DNA of 64,000 nucleotides, from contig CAJCIQ010000163.1 of NCBI GenBank assembly GCA_903970475.1, positions 1 through 64,000 on the forward strand. Reading direction: 5' to 3'. Origin of the DNA: Beijerinckiaceae bacterium. GTDB taxonomy: Bacteria > Bacteroidota > Bacteroidia > Chitinophagales > Chitinophagaceae. The notes beneath the pieces were generated by a model. The model saw only the letters and a list, made by a program, of their open reading frames with translations, had not been told where the DNA came from and made no database searches. The position numbers were made by a program, and so were the translations under genes. This document shows positions 9,004 through 19,000 of this stretch, one piece after another. Positions within the stretch are counted from its first letter, which is position 1. Every line of letters starts with the position of its first letter.

Positions 9004-10584
9004 ATGGAAAGAAAGGCCGCGCTCAATAAGGTCCTCCTACTGATGTTCTGCTCATTGTTACTGCGCCTGGTCGTCGCTTCGTCCATAGAGCTGGGTAATG
9101 ATGAGGTCTATTACTGGCTCTATCCCCGGTATCTGTCCTGGAGCTACTTTGATCATCCGGCCATGATCGCCTGGGTCATCCGGCTTTTTAATCTGGGCCA
9201 TGTACCCACCGTTACCTGGGCTATGCGTATTCCTGCCCTTGTATGCGGCACCCTCAATATTTACCTGGCCTTCCTGTTGGGCAGCCGGCTTCGTGATACG
9301 AGAACGGGGTATTACACAACCTTATTGTATACGAGTTCCATTTATGTATCCGTTATCTGCGGTATATTTATCCTTCCCGACACCGCCCAGTCCTTTTTCT
9401 GGTTGTTGTCCCTGCTCATAGCTGCGCATATATTTACCGCTTCCCCCGGAGCCCCTTCCCGCAAAACAAACTGGGTCCTTTTTGGCATTACCGCCGGTCT
9501 ATCCATATTATCCAAATACCATGGGGTATTTCTTTGGGGCGGGGTCGGCTTATACCTTATCATTAAAGAGCGCAAAGAATTTGCCAATCCGTTTTTATAC
9601 GTAGGAGGTCTACTTACTTTGGCTTGTTTATATCCCATCATTCATTGGAATATCCAGCATGAATGGATCTCCTTTACTTATCATGGGGGTCGCACCCTGC
9701 ACAATGAGGGTATACACTGGGACAATGTCCTTCAGGAAATATTGGGTGAGTTTTTTTACAATACCTTACCTGTTGTTGCCTTAATTTTTATCGCCCTGTT
9801 CACTTACCGGAAAAACCCCTACCTAAAATCAGGGAATTTTCTTTTCTTACTCTGCATGAGCATACCCCTGATCGCCTTTGTATGGGCCATGAGCGGCACC
9901 CGGGAAACCCTTCCTCACTGGACAGGGCCTTCCTATTTATCCCTCATGGTACTCCCCGCGGCCTGGCTTTCCAGACGACAAGAGCAAAGACAAAAATCAA
10001 ATACGCCAATCATCCTTTGGATCTGCTTGAGCTTTACGGCACTCATACTCGTTTTGGGGTTGATCGAAATAAAAACCGGTTGGCCAGACCTGACCGGGGA
10101 CAAACCTGCGCTTACCAAAGATTTTCATAAAGACGACTTTTCCCTGGATATGTATGGATGGAATAAAACCATGAAGGCTACCGACAGTTTATGCAACACG
10201 TTGATAGCAGCCGGAGCGCTAAAACCCAATTATCAATTCCTTCAGGTCAATTGGTTTAATGGCGCCCATGTAGACTTCTACATTGCCCGGCCCTTACAAA
10301 AAAACACCCTCGTCCTGGGGCCCCTTAAAGACATTCACCAATTCTACTGGGTGAATCAATACCAGGACTGGACTTCCATTTCCGATTATTGCATGGTGAC
10401 CAACAGCAGGGAATACCAAAGCCTCGACAGGTTGCCCTTGTTTTTTCAGCAAGCCGTCCATCGCACCGACACCCTGCCCATTTATAGGAACCATCAACTG
10501 GCGGAAGTCGTGTTCGTCACTACCTTCAGGGACGTCCCCGCAGATTCTGTACACGCTTACGTTTACCAATCCATCCAGCCATGA
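9004..10584 (+). CDS. GT39-type (PMT_2/ArnT-like) membrane glycosyltransferase
   Basis: The 526-residue integral membrane protein has about ten hydrophobic segments and a soluble C-terminal third. The motif GNDEVYYWLYPRYLSWSY followed by FDHPAM is the acidic first periplasmic loop of the dolichyl/undecaprenyl-phosphate-mannose transferase and ArnT superfamily, which transfers a sugar from a polyprenyl phosphate to a lipid or protein acceptor. The ATG at 9004 is preferred over the TTG at 8968 because the promoter-like TACATTTG overlaps the latter. The stop overlaps the GtrA start (ATGA at 10581-10584), so the two are translationally coupled. GtrA proteins help move polyprenyl-linked sugars across the membrane, which fits donor supply for this transferase. 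The acceptor is unknown. Confidence 0.87.
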   Translation: MERKAALNKVLLLMFCSLLLRLVVASSIELGNDEVYYWLYPRYLSWSYFDHPAMIAWVIRLFNLGHVPTVTWAMRIPALVCGTLNIYLAFLLGSRLRDTRTGYYTTLLYTSSIYVSVICGIFILPDTAQSFFWLLSLLIAAHIFTASPGAPSRKTNWVLFGITAGLSILSKYHGVFLWGGVGLYLIIKERKEFANPFLYVGGLLTLACLYPIIHWNIQHEWISFTYHGGRTLHNEGIHWDNVLQEILGEFFYNTLPVVALIFIALFTYRKNPYLKSGNFLFLLCMSIPLIAFVWAMSGTRETLPHWTGPSYLSLMVLPAAWLSRRQEQRQKSNTPIILWICLSFTALILVLGLIEIKTGWPDLTGDKPALTKDFHKDDFSLDMYGWNKTMKATDSLCNTLIAAGALKPNYQFLQVNWFNGAHVDFYIARPLQKNTLVLGPLKDIHQFYWVNQYQDWTSISDYCMVTNSREYQSLDRLPLFFQQAVHRTDTLPIYRNHQLAEVVFVTTFRDVPADSVHAYVYQSIQP

Positions 10585-10961
10585 ACCTCCCCTACTATGA
10601 AATAGCCCGATTTTGTCTGGTAGGCCTGAGCGGAATGGTGATTGACTTTTCCGTTACTTATTTGCTCAGGGAAAAAGCCAAATGGAACCAATACGTGGCC
10701 AACTCCATTGGTTTTTTATTGTCTGCCACCAACAATTTCATTTGGAATAAATTCTGGACTTTTCACAATACCAGCCAGGACTATATAAGGCAATACGGCC
10801 TATTTATGCTGATCTCCCTGGGAGGGTTACTCATCAGCAATGGGGTCCTATGGTTCTGCCATAAAAAATTGCGCATCCCCTTTTATACCAGCAAGGCCAT
10901 TGCCATCGGAGTGGTGGTTATCTGGAATTACCTGCTCAATAAGTTTATCGCATTCAAATAG
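10581..10961 (+). CDS. GtrA family small membrane protein
   Basis: The 126-residue protein has four predicted transmembrane helices. Family-typical stretches are ARFCLVGLSGMVIDFSVTYL, SATNNFIWNKFWTF and the final VVIWNYLLNKFIAF. GtrA-family proteins are thought to help translocate undecaprenyl-phosphate-linked glucose or similar donors for cell-surface glycan decoration. Its ATG overlaps the stop of the upstream GT39-type transferase by four bases, indicating a two-gene operon and a shared task in envelope glycosylation. Confidence 0.92.
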   Translation: MNLPYYEIARFCLVGLSGMVIDFSVTYLLREKAKWNQYVANSIGFLLSATNNFIWNKFWTFHNTSQDYIRQYGLFMLISLGGLLISNGVLWFCHKKLRIPFYTSKAIAIGVVVIWNYLLNKFIAFK

Positions 10962-11084
10962 CGCCCCTCTGACAACCGCCGCGCGGTATAGCTTACTCCC
11001 AAGTTTTATGCTGCTGAGGTTCCGTAGTGGCGGATACTTTGAAATTCTTCCTCTTTGGAAAGGTATTCTTCCTCAATATCATAG

Positions 11085-11219
11085 TCATCCTGTAAGCCTA
11101 GCATCCCTATCTCTCTTCAATTTCTCCAGTTTATCAGATGGGGGTATCAACAAATCATTCATATCCTGAGCGTTGTTGATCATTCTCCGTTTCCTACGCC
11201 CGATTTCCTGGACCTCATT
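11085..11219 (-). pseudogene. Relic of a HigB-type (RelE/ParE superfamily) toxin
   Basis: Directly behind the eda stop, on the same strand, lies a 44-codon open stretch containing IGRRKRRMINNAQDMNDLLI, then PPSDKLEKLKRDRDARLTG and a TGA. This resembles the middle of HigB-family toxins, where a basic helix, an N-A-x-D-hh-D-L-x-h-P-P segment and L-x-x-L-K-G-D-R precede the ribosome-binding strands. The N-terminal part is replaced by eda coding sequence, and the C-terminal strands (normally SIRINDQYRI-like) are cut by the stop. No HigA antitoxin is visible. A 32-codon acidic frame (11006-11104, minus) overlaps its end and has no recognised family. The rest of the gap from 10962 to 11005 shows nothing. 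Identification is by motif memory only. Confidence 0.5.
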
Positions 11220-11901
11220 AGGCAATTTGGGAACCCTTACCCCTGATCTCAGCAATCATATCCAATACCTTAACCGTCAAATCTGTGATCTTGGTATAAT
11301 CACCGCTCTTCAGAACGGAGGGACTGATCAAACGACTACCCATGCCCACACCTACGACCCCTGCCTTAAACCAGGCATCCAGATTGGATTTTTCGGGTTC
11401 AGCGCCACCGGTGGGCATGAAGGCCATTTCCGGAAACAGGTCCTTGACGCTGGAAACAAAAGCCGGCCCCAGGAGATTGCCTGGAAACAATTTTACAAAG
11501 GTGCAACCCAGGCTCTCGGCGGCTATGATTTCTGAAGGTGTCATGCAGCCTGGTACCCAAAAATGATCGTGCTGGGCAGCCAATTTGCCAACCTCCGGCA
11601 CCATCCCAGGAGATATGAGAAAATCAGCACCTTCCGCCATGAACTGTCGACCCTGCTCTGCCGTTTTGATGGTACCTATCCCTAAGACCAGATCCTTCAT
11701 TTCCTGATCTCGGAGGCGTACCAATGTTGAAAAATTCTGAAGGGCCTGCTCTCCGCGATTGGTAAACTCTATGGTTCGGATACCGGCGGCATACAAGGCC
11801 CTTACTACGGCCTCGCAGACTAGCACGTCGGGGTGGAAGAAAAGGGGCAACAAGCCCTGAGACTTGATCCGCCCGAGTATGGGGTGAATTTTATTATGCA
11901 T
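11218..11901 (-). CDS. eda: 2-dehydro-3-deoxy-phosphogluconate (KDPG) aldolase
   Basis: The 227-residue protein starts at the ATG ending at 11901. An in-frame extension to 11991 exists but overlaps kdgK and adds no family sequence. Eda motifs are present: IRTIEFTNRGEQ with the catalytic Glu, DFLISPGMVPE, and CTFVKLFPGN with the Schiff-base Lys. It cleaves KDPG to pyruvate and glyceraldehyde-3-phosphate, the last step of hexuronate and Entner-Doudoroff degradation. Its ATG overlaps the end of kdgK by eight bases (ATGCATAA), so kinase and aldolase are translationally coupled. The uxaC gene precedes them in the same operon. Confidence 0.95.
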   Translation of the reverse strand: MHNKIHPILGRIKSQGLLPLFFHPDVLVCEAVVRALYAAGIRTIEFTNRGEQALQNFSTLVRLRDQEMKDLVLGIGTIKTAEQGRQFMAEGADFLISPGMVPEVGKLAAQHDHFWVPGCMTPSEIIAAESLGCTFVKLFPGNLLGPAFVSSVKDLFPEMAFMPTGGAEPEKSNLDAWFKAGVVGVGMGSRLISPSVLKSGDYTKITDLTVKVLDMIAEIRGKGSQIA

Positions 11902-12925
11902 AACGTTGTACGATGGCTTCGATTTGTTGTTGGGTTTGACGGGTGGAATCCCCCTGTTCCTGTAGTTTACCAAAGGCAGCCGCCGCCGCATAATGGATCA
12001 CTTTGGAAGGAGTCCATTCCTTGGTCAGGCCAAAGATCAGGCCTCCCATAAAACAATCTCCGCTTCCAACCTTATCCACTATTTGTTCGGTTTTGAAATC
12101 TCCGGTAGCATAGAGGGTCCCATTTGCGCTGTGCTCCTTATCGAAGAGGGTCGCAAAATAAGTCAGCCCCTCTCCGGATCGCTCAAAACGGAAAGTATGG
12201 GCCACTTTGTTACAGCGGGGAAAACGCCCCATGATGGCTTCAGAAGTTTCCAGGGAATGATCCAGGTAACCCTGGCGCCCTCCGCCCTGGTGCACATCCG
12301 CTCTGACGGGAATACCAAGCAGGCTTTCTGCTGCCCAAAGGTTACCCATGATAACGTCACAGTGTTGCACCAGATCCGCCATAACTTCCACGGGAGATGC
12401 CCCATATTGCCATAGCTTAGGCCTGAAATTCAGGTCTACAGACACTTTAATTTTCTTCCTGGTGACCGCATCCAGGGCTTCTTTACACACCGCAGCCACT
12501 TCCCTGTTTAAAGCCGGGCTTATGGCGCTGAAATGAAACCAATCTATGCCCTCCAAAAGGAGGTCCCAATCCAACATACCTGGCTTCAGGGAGGAAAATG
12601 AGGACTGGGCTCTATCGTAGATAACCCCTGCATTTTGCAAGTCAGATCCTTGAGGAAGGTAATAAGTCCCGATCCGGTGGCCCGTCCAGTAGATGGGATC
12701 GGTATCAATGCCTTTGGCAGAGAAATAAGCCGCTATTTCTTTTCCTAAATAATGATCCGGCATGGCCGTGCAATAAGCCACGGGTTGACCCCATCCAGCC
12801 AGGGCACAAGCCACATTGGCCTCGGCGCCTCCGGCATATACGGGCATTTGGGCTTCCTTCAGCCACGCACCTCCCAGCATGGGAGACATCCTAAGCAAGA
12901 CCTCCCCAAAACATAATATTTTCAT
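11894..12925 (-). CDS. kdgK: 2-dehydro-3-deoxygluconokinase (PfkB family)
   Basis: The 343-residue ribokinase/PfkB-type kinase begins MKILCFGEVLLRMSP. It contains GGAEANVACALAGWG near the N-terminus and the signature DKVGSGDCFMGGLI near the C-terminus, with the catalytic Asp of GSGD. It phosphorylates 2-keto-3-deoxygluconate to KDPG. Genomic context, between uxaC and eda, supports this over a generic sugar kinase. In-frame starts a few codons upstream (ATG ending at 12934) are possible. The gap to uxaC is 21 bases, and the gene overlaps eda by eight bases. Confidence 0.93.
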   Translation of the reverse strand: MKILCFGEVLLRMSPMLGGAWLKEAQMPVYAGGAEANVACALAGWGQPVAYCTAMPDHYLGKEIAAYFSAKGIDTDPIYWTGHRIGTYYLPQGSDLQNAGVIYDRAQSSFSSLKPGMLDWDLLLEGIDWFHFSAISPALNREVAAVCKEALDAVTRKKIKVSVDLNFRPKLWQYGASPVEVMADLVQHCDVIMGNLWAAESLLGIPVRADVHQGGGRQGYLDHSLETSEAIMGRFPRCNKVAHTFRFERSGEGLTYFATLFDKEHSANGTLYATGDFKTEQIVDKVGSGDCFMGGLIFGLTKEWTPSKVIHYAAAAAFGKLQEQGDSTRQTQQQIEAIVQRYA

Positions 12926-12946
12926 ATGCTTCATAACAAACAATCC

Positions 12947-14344
12947 TTACCACCCAAAGTAATTCCGGGCATTGGCATAACAAATATCGCTGATAACCTT
13001 TCCAATCCATGGAAGATCTTGAGGTAATTCCCCAGCCTCCATTTCAGCACCGAACAACCGGCAAAGTATCCTACGGAAATATTCGTGCCTGGGGTAAGAG
13101 AGAAAACTCCTTGAATCCGTAAGCATTCCTACAAACCGGCTCAGCAATCCCATGTTGGAGAGGGCATTCAACTGCTGGGTCATCCCCTCCTTTTGGTCCA
13201 GGAACCACCAGGCCGACCCGAATTGCATTTTCCCCGGATAGGAACCATCGTTGAAGTTGCCTATCATGGTCGCAAATAAGGCATTATCGGCTGGATTGAG
13301 GTTATACAAAATGGTTTTGGCCAGCTTCCCCTTTTTGTCCAGCCTATCCAGGAAGGCGGACAGGGCCTGTCCTTGAGAAAAATCCCCTATGGAATCCCAC
13401 CCCGTATCAGGGCCCAATTCCTGAAGTAGTCTGGAATTATTGTTCCTCAATGCCCCCAGGTGGTATTGCTGCACCCAACCCTTTTCCGCATCCCACTCAG
13501 CCAATTGATGCAACAGGGCCGATTTAAACAAACGAGCCTCCGGTGCTGAAGGTGCCGCACCCTTCCTGGCTTTGGCAAACACGGCTGCCGCCTCGGCTAA
13601 GGTAAAATCCGAGGCATACATTTCTTCCAATCCATGATCGGAAACGGTGCATCCGGACCCAGCAAAGAAGTCATGCCTGGATTTGAGGGCATCCAGTAAA
13701 TCGGTGTACGTACCAATGGAAACGTTCGAAGCGGCTTCCAATTTTGACAGGTAAGCAGCATATGCCTTTGGCTTATCTACCAACAAAGCATTATCCGGGC
13801 GAAAAGCGGGTAGAATCCGGACCTCAAATCCAGACTCCCTGATGGCCTTATGGTGTTGCAGGTCATCGGCAGGGTCATCTGTGGTACAAATCACCTCCAC
13901 TTTCATTTTTCTTAAAAGACCCCTTACAGAATATTCAGGAGATGCCAGCATTTCCGAAGAACGGCTATATATCATGGAGGCGCTGGCAGGACTCAGTAAA
14001 TCCATTATCCCAAAATAACGTTGTAATTCCAAATGGGTCCAATGATAAAGCGGATTCCGCAGTGTATAAGGAACGGTATAAGCCCATTGCTTAAATTTTT
14101 CCAGGTCCGGTTGAGCACCGGTGCAATAAGCTTCGGGCACACCATTGGCCCGCATGGCCCTCCATTTATAATGATCCCCATCCAACCAGGCCTGGGTCAG
14201 ATTGGTAAACTGGTGATCCGCTGCAATCAGAGCGGGAGATAGATGACAATGGTAATCTATGATAGGTTGGGTCTCTGCATATTCGTGGTAGAGACGCCCG
14301 GCCGTCTTGGTATTGAGGAGAAATTGTTCATCCAAAAACTGCAT
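12947..14344 (-). CDS. uxaC: Glucuronate/galacturonate isomerase
   Basis: The chosen start, the ATG ending at 14344, gives 465 residues beginning MQFLDEQFLLNTKTAGRLYH, which aligns with the normal UxaC N-terminus; upstream in-frame Met codons add 25 atypical residues. The metal-binding DYHCHLSP motif and ICTTDDPADDLQHH are characteristic of this amidohydrolase-superfamily isomerase. It converts D-glucuronate to D-fructuronate or D-galacturonate to D-tagaturonate. It heads the operon uxaC-kdgK-eda and diverges from the ECF sigma gene at 14441 across a short AT-rich gap. The intermediate reductase (UxaB/UxuB) and dehydratase (UxaA/UxuA) are not in the window. Confidence 0.95.
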   Translation of the reverse strand: MQFLDEQFLLNTKTAGRLYHEYAETQPIIDYHCHLSPALIAADHQFTNLTQAWLDGDHYKWRAMRANGVPEAYCTGAQPDLEKFKQWAYTVPYTLRNPLYHWTHLELQRYFGIMDLLSPASASMIYSRSSEMLASPEYSVRGLLRKMKVEVICTTDDPADDLQHHKAIRESGFEVRILPAFRPDNALLVDKPKAYAAYLSKLEAASNVSIGTYTDLLDALKSRHDFFAGSGCTVSDHGLEEMYASDFTLAEAAAVFAKARKGAAPSAPEARLFKSALLHQLAEWDAEKGWVQQYHLGALRNNNSRLLQELGPDTGWDSIGDFSQGQALSAFLDRLDKKGKLAKTILYNLNPADNALFATMIGNFNDGSYPGKMQFGSAWWFLDQKEGMTQQLNALSNMGLLSRFVGMLTDSRSFLSYPRHEYFRRILCRLFGAEMEAGELPQDLPWIGKVISDICYANARNYFGW

Positions 14345-14440
14345 CTCCGAAGATAATGGAAAACGTATCACGTAGCCCCTCATGAATAAATTATTAATTC
14401 TTCCATTTATCCTGTACATTTATTTACTATACTTTCTGCT

Positions 14441-14992
14441 ATGATATCTGCGTGGGATGACGCTGCCTTAGTCTGCGCCCTTCAAGAAGGGAGTAAAGAA
14501 GCGTTTTCCGAAATCTACCGACGCTATAGCAGAACACTTTTTCTGCAAGCCTACGCTAAGGTTGGTGTTAAAGAAATTTGCGAAGATGTATTACAGGATG
14601 TTTTTTCCGCATTGTGGATAAAAAGAGACACGATTAATCCCCATAAATCAATCAAGGCTTATCTGGAAGGTATGCTCCGGCATAAAGTGATTGATTATTA
14701 CCGGGTATCCTGTCAAAAGCTCAGGCACCTGGATGCCCTCACGGAAATGTTGGATAAGCCAGAAGCCTCCCTGGCAGAAGTTATACAGACCCGGGAGCAG
14801 GAATCCGTCCTCAAGCAACACATTCACAGCATGTCGGAAGGCATGCGCACTATATTCCAATTAAGCCGCTACGAAGGCCTTTCCGTGGAGGACATCTCCC
14901 AACACCTCCAGTTATCCAACCAAACCGTACGAAACCAGATCAGCAGGGCTTTGAAAGCCCTTAGGCTGAAATGGCAGGATACCATGGAATAA
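14441..14992 (+). CDS. ECF-type RNA polymerase sigma-70 factor
   Basis: The 183-residue protein has region 2 (FSEIYRRYSRTLFLQAYAK, then CEDVLQDVFSALW) and region 4 with a helix-turn-helix (LSVEDISQHLQLSNQTVRNQ), and lacks regions 1 and 3, as expected for extracytoplasmic-function sigma factors of the Bacteroidota SusC/D-linked group. It is followed by a FecR anti-sigma gene (66-base gap) and a SusC with an N-terminal STN domain. This is the classic transenvelope signalling cassette in which substrate binding at SusC releases the sigma factor. A near-consensus TACATTTA at 14415-14422 could be its promoter. Confidence 0.95.
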   Translation: MISAWDDAALVCALQEGSKEAFSEIYRRYSRTLFLQAYAKVGVKEICEDVLQDVFSALWIKRDTINPHKSIKAYLEGMLRHKVIDYYRVSCQKLRHLDALTEMLDKPEASLAEVIQTREQESVLKQHIHSMSEGMRTIFQLSRYEGLSVEDISQHLQLSNQTVRNQISRALKALRLKWQDTME

Positions 14993-15058
14993 AATTTTCC
15001 AAAAAAATATTAGCGACCTCCATGGTACATTTTTTCCCCTCAACCGACTATATATTAT

Positions 15059-16039
15059 ATGCAGATCGATGACTTGGCGGATTTGTTGGACAGGTACAGA
15101 CTGGACAAGTGCTCCCTTGAGGAAAAACGAGTGGTAGAAGAATGGTATGAATCCCTTAGGACCCATCCCTCCTTGCCCCAGGAAACCGACATACAGGCAA
15201 GCTTGGATAAGGTATCTGCCAGACTGGAGCAGCATATAAGTACCCCGGACATTGTATGTATTGAATCCAGAACTTATAAGCCCTACAAACGGGCCCTTGT
15301 CGCGGCGGCGGGCGTTCTATTGATATTGGGCTGCTGGAAATTCTGGTGGTCGTCCCGCCAGTGGGCTAATCCCCTGAACAGTCCCGCAGAGGACAGCATA
15401 TGGGTGACGACAACGGCCGGTGAAACTAAGAAAATGGTGCTTCCCGATGGAACCCTCGTTCAATTAAATGCAGGTACGCGCTTTGGATATCCTGTTTCCT
15501 TTGGACAGGAACGGAAGGTAAGGCTGTTGACAGGAGAAGCTTTCTTCCAGGTAGCGCCCGATGCCAAAAGGCCTTTTGAAGTATTGGCGGCACAAACACA
15601 AACCAAGGTATTGGGCACCTCCTTTAATATCCGTGCATATGAAAGGGACCATGGGGCAAACATCGCCCTGGTATCGGGTAAGGTATCCGTCAGTATTCCT
15701 TATGCCTCCGTACCCATAACCCTGACGCCCCATTTGAGGTTATCCTACGATAGCAGCACCAACAGCTATGATACGGCTCACTTTGACAAAGAAGCAGATG
15801 TCGCAGCATGGAGGCAAAGGGCCATGAATTTTCAGGACGCAGACTTCGGCGAAATAGCTTTCCAACTGAAGAACATGTACAATATAGATGTCGTCAACCA
15901 TAGTAATCGGAAGCACTGGAGTTATACAGGATATTTCGCTTCAGAAAACGTATGGGAAATTGTAAAAACCATTTGCATTACTGAAAACCTGAGTTACACC
16001 TTCCACCAAAACAGCATCATTATTATCAACAAAAAATAA
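15059..16039 (+). CDS. FecR family anti-sigma factor
   Basis: The 326-residue protein has a cytoplasmic N-terminal part of about 75 residues that would hold the sigma factor, and a single transmembrane helix at about 78-96 (ALVAAAGVLLILGCWKFWW). A periplasmic FecR domain follows (LPDGTLVQLNAGTRFGYP, GEAFFQVAPDAKRPFEV, VLGTSFNIRAY), and the C-terminal DUF4974 domain (FGEIAFQLKNMYNIDV) would contact the STN domain of SusC. Gene order sigma-FecR-SusC supports control of the following import operon. The next gene starts eight bases downstream. Confidence 0.95.
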   Translation: MQIDDLADLLDRYRLDKCSLEEKRVVEEWYESLRTHPSLPQETDIQASLDKVSARLEQHISTPDIVCIESRTYKPYKRALVAAAGVLLILGCWKFWWSSRQWANPLNSPAEDSIWVTTTAGETKKMVLPDGTLVQLNAGTRFGYPVSFGQERKVRLLTGEAFFQVAPDAKRPFEVLAAQTQTKVLGTSFNIRAYERDHGANIALVSGKVSVSIPYASVPITLTPHLRLSYDSSTNSYDTAHFDKEADVAAWRQRAMNFQDADFGEIAFQLKNMYNIDVVNHSNRKHWSYTGYFASENVWEIVKTICITENLSYTFHQNSIIIINKK

Positions 16040-16047
16040 GTGGACAC

Positions 16048-19000
16048 ATGGGAAAATTGACTGCACCCCCGGGCATTGCCCCCGGAAGGGCATGGGTATC
16101 CTTGCTCTTATGCTTCCTGAGCATTTTATGTACATCACCAACCAAATTACTGGCGGACGGCCTTCATCCTGCCCTGACGCCCGCAGCTCAGGATCACAAC
16201 AGCATCAAGATCTCTATTCAAAATCAACCTGCTGAAAAAGCATTTCACATCATCGAAAAACAGTCGGGGGTAACGTTCCATTTTGACAAGACCGAAATAG
16301 ATCCTGGCAAAACCGTATCCCTTCATTTCAACAACGCCCCGCTGAGTGCCATCCTGGAGGCCCTGGCTCACCAAACGGGATGGACTTTTCAGGAAAGAGG
16401 AGATAAGGTGCTGGTCCTGGGAAAAGAAACGCCTCCCGAGCCGGGTGATCAAACAGCCTTAGAAACTGTTGCTCCGGGCCTGGTTAAGGGAAGGGTAACC
16501 GATGCAAATGGCAACCCTTTACAAGGCGTAACCATCCAGGTGAAAGGGACCAACGCTGGGACACAGTCGGACGCCAACGGGCATTTTACTATAGATGCCC
16601 CTCCAGGAACCCTTTTGGTCATATCCTATGTAGGTTACCAGAATCAGGAACTAAAAATCTCCAATAAAGAAGAAATCATAGTGGTGCTCAAGGATCTGAG
16701 CAAAACCATGAACGACGTAGTGGTAACAGCCCTGGGCATCAAACGACAGGCAAAAGAGCTGGGTTACTCCACGGCTAAGGTAGGCCAAGCTGAACTCAAC
16801 CAAACCAGGCAAACCGATCTGGCTACCGCACTGTCGGACAAAGTTTCCGGACTCCAGATCAATACCAACGACAATAGTGTTGATCCCACTACACGCATCG
16901 TGCTCCGTGGAAACCGCTCCTTCCTGGGAAACAACCAGGCTTTGCTGATCGTCGATGGCGTGCCCGTAGACCTTTCCTATATCAATTACATTAATCCAAA
17001 TGAAGTCGATAACGTAACCGTACTGAAGGGCGCCAATGCGGCGGCCCTCTACGGTTCCGACGCCTCCAATGGGGTGATCATCATCACCACTAAAAAAGGC
17101 AGCAAAGGCAAGCCGTCTATAACCATCAGCTCAACCGTTACCCAGGATAAGGTGGCTTATCTGCCCCAACTCCAAAATACATTTGGACCGCATGCCGGTG
17201 AATACCAACAGGGATATGCCCTGTTCACCGATTTCTATGGCAACCGGTTAGCCATCCCCTGGGAGCAACAGGCCCAGGGTCCCGCCTTCAATGGAGATAC
17301 CACCATCGTAGGTTTCCCACAACCCGATGGTAGCGTACTCATGGGACCTTACAAAGCCTATCCCAATGCCAAATATGACTTTTTCAATAAAGGGTATACC
17401 TACCAGAATGACATCTCCTATTCTTCCGGGGACGAAAAGGGCTCTTTTTATCTTTCCGCACAAGACGTAAGTACCAATGGAACCGTACCGGAAGACAAGT
17501 CCAGGAGGACGGGATTCCGCTTCAACGGCAGCCGCAATTACGGCAGGTTCAGCGCCAATGTGGGTATTGCCTATAGTCAGTTCAATGCCAATATGGACGG
17601 GGACTGGACGGATACCTATACCAGCGTGATGGGCTTTCCACCCAACATCAACATCCCTGCCTTCAAGGACGTCAATAACTATGTGAATGCCTCCATCAAT
17701 GGTTTCCCCATTCCCTGGTCCCTGAACCCCTACTGGTATATCAACAATAACCGGAACATCTATACCAATTACAACTTTACCCCTGTCGGAGACCTGAGCT
17801 TCAAGATAACCCCCTGGCTAACGGCCCTGTATAGGGTAGGTGTGAACTTGTTTGTCAATGATGGCAAGAATACGGTGGCAGGAAAAACATATTCTACCGC
17901 CGCCCAGCAGTACAATAACTACTCCTTCAGTGGAAACAATTACGTGTCTAACCCTCCAGGTCCAGGAGCCGTGTACGATAACTTTGGCATTCAGACCAAC
18001 CTCAATACCACCGCTTTGCTGACAGCCGACACCTCCTTTGGAGACTTCTCCACTAAACTGATCGTGGGATATACGACCAACAGCAATTATCAGCGGTATT
18101 CCAGCCAAAACAGCACTTCCCTGGCCTTCTCCGGTTTCTACAATATAGGAAGCGGTACGCAGACACCGGGCGTAAGCGATAACCGCCAAACCGTGAGAAC
18201 CACCGGCGCTTTTGCGGATGGTACAGTGGGCTATAAGGAATGGATTTTCCTGCATGCTTCTGTACGCAGGGATCAAAGCTCCTTGCTGGCAGAACAATTC
18301 AGGACCTTTTATTATCCAGGTGTGGACGCCGCCTTCATCCCCACGGAGGCCATCCCAGCTTTAAAAGATAATAAGGTATTGTCCTTCCTGAAACTCAGGG
18401 CAAGCTGGACAAAGGTGGGAAACATCAATATCCCCCCTTACTCACTCCAGAATACGTATGTCCTGTCCTCCACGGCCAATAATGGATTCCCCTTTACCAG
18501 CGGCGGCACCACCAGCTATGCCATTAATCAGACCATCTATAACCCTTTGCTCAAACCCGAGTTTACCACAGCCAAAGAGGTAGGTGCCGAATTCGGTTTC
18601 CTGGGTAACCGCATCAACGCGCAACTGGCTTATTATATTGAAAATACGACCAACCAAACGGTGCCCATTCAAATCTCCACAGTTACCGGTTATCAGGTTC
18701 AATATACCAATGTAGGGGAAATGCAGAATAAGGGGCTTGAGGGAGACCTTAACATTACCCCCTTGTTGCAACTCGGAAAATTCCGCTGGAATGTAGGTGG
18801 TAATGTCAGTTTCAACAACAATAAAGTTATCAGCCTGATGCCAGGCACCACGGAACTCAACGTAGGTAACTCCGTTGGTTCAAAAGGCACTATTGGAAAC
18901 GACTATGCCATTGTAGGGCAAGCCTATCCTTATATGAAGATCATCGATTGGGCCAGGGATCCCCAAGGGCATGTCATCGTCGATCCCGTTTCAGGGCTAC

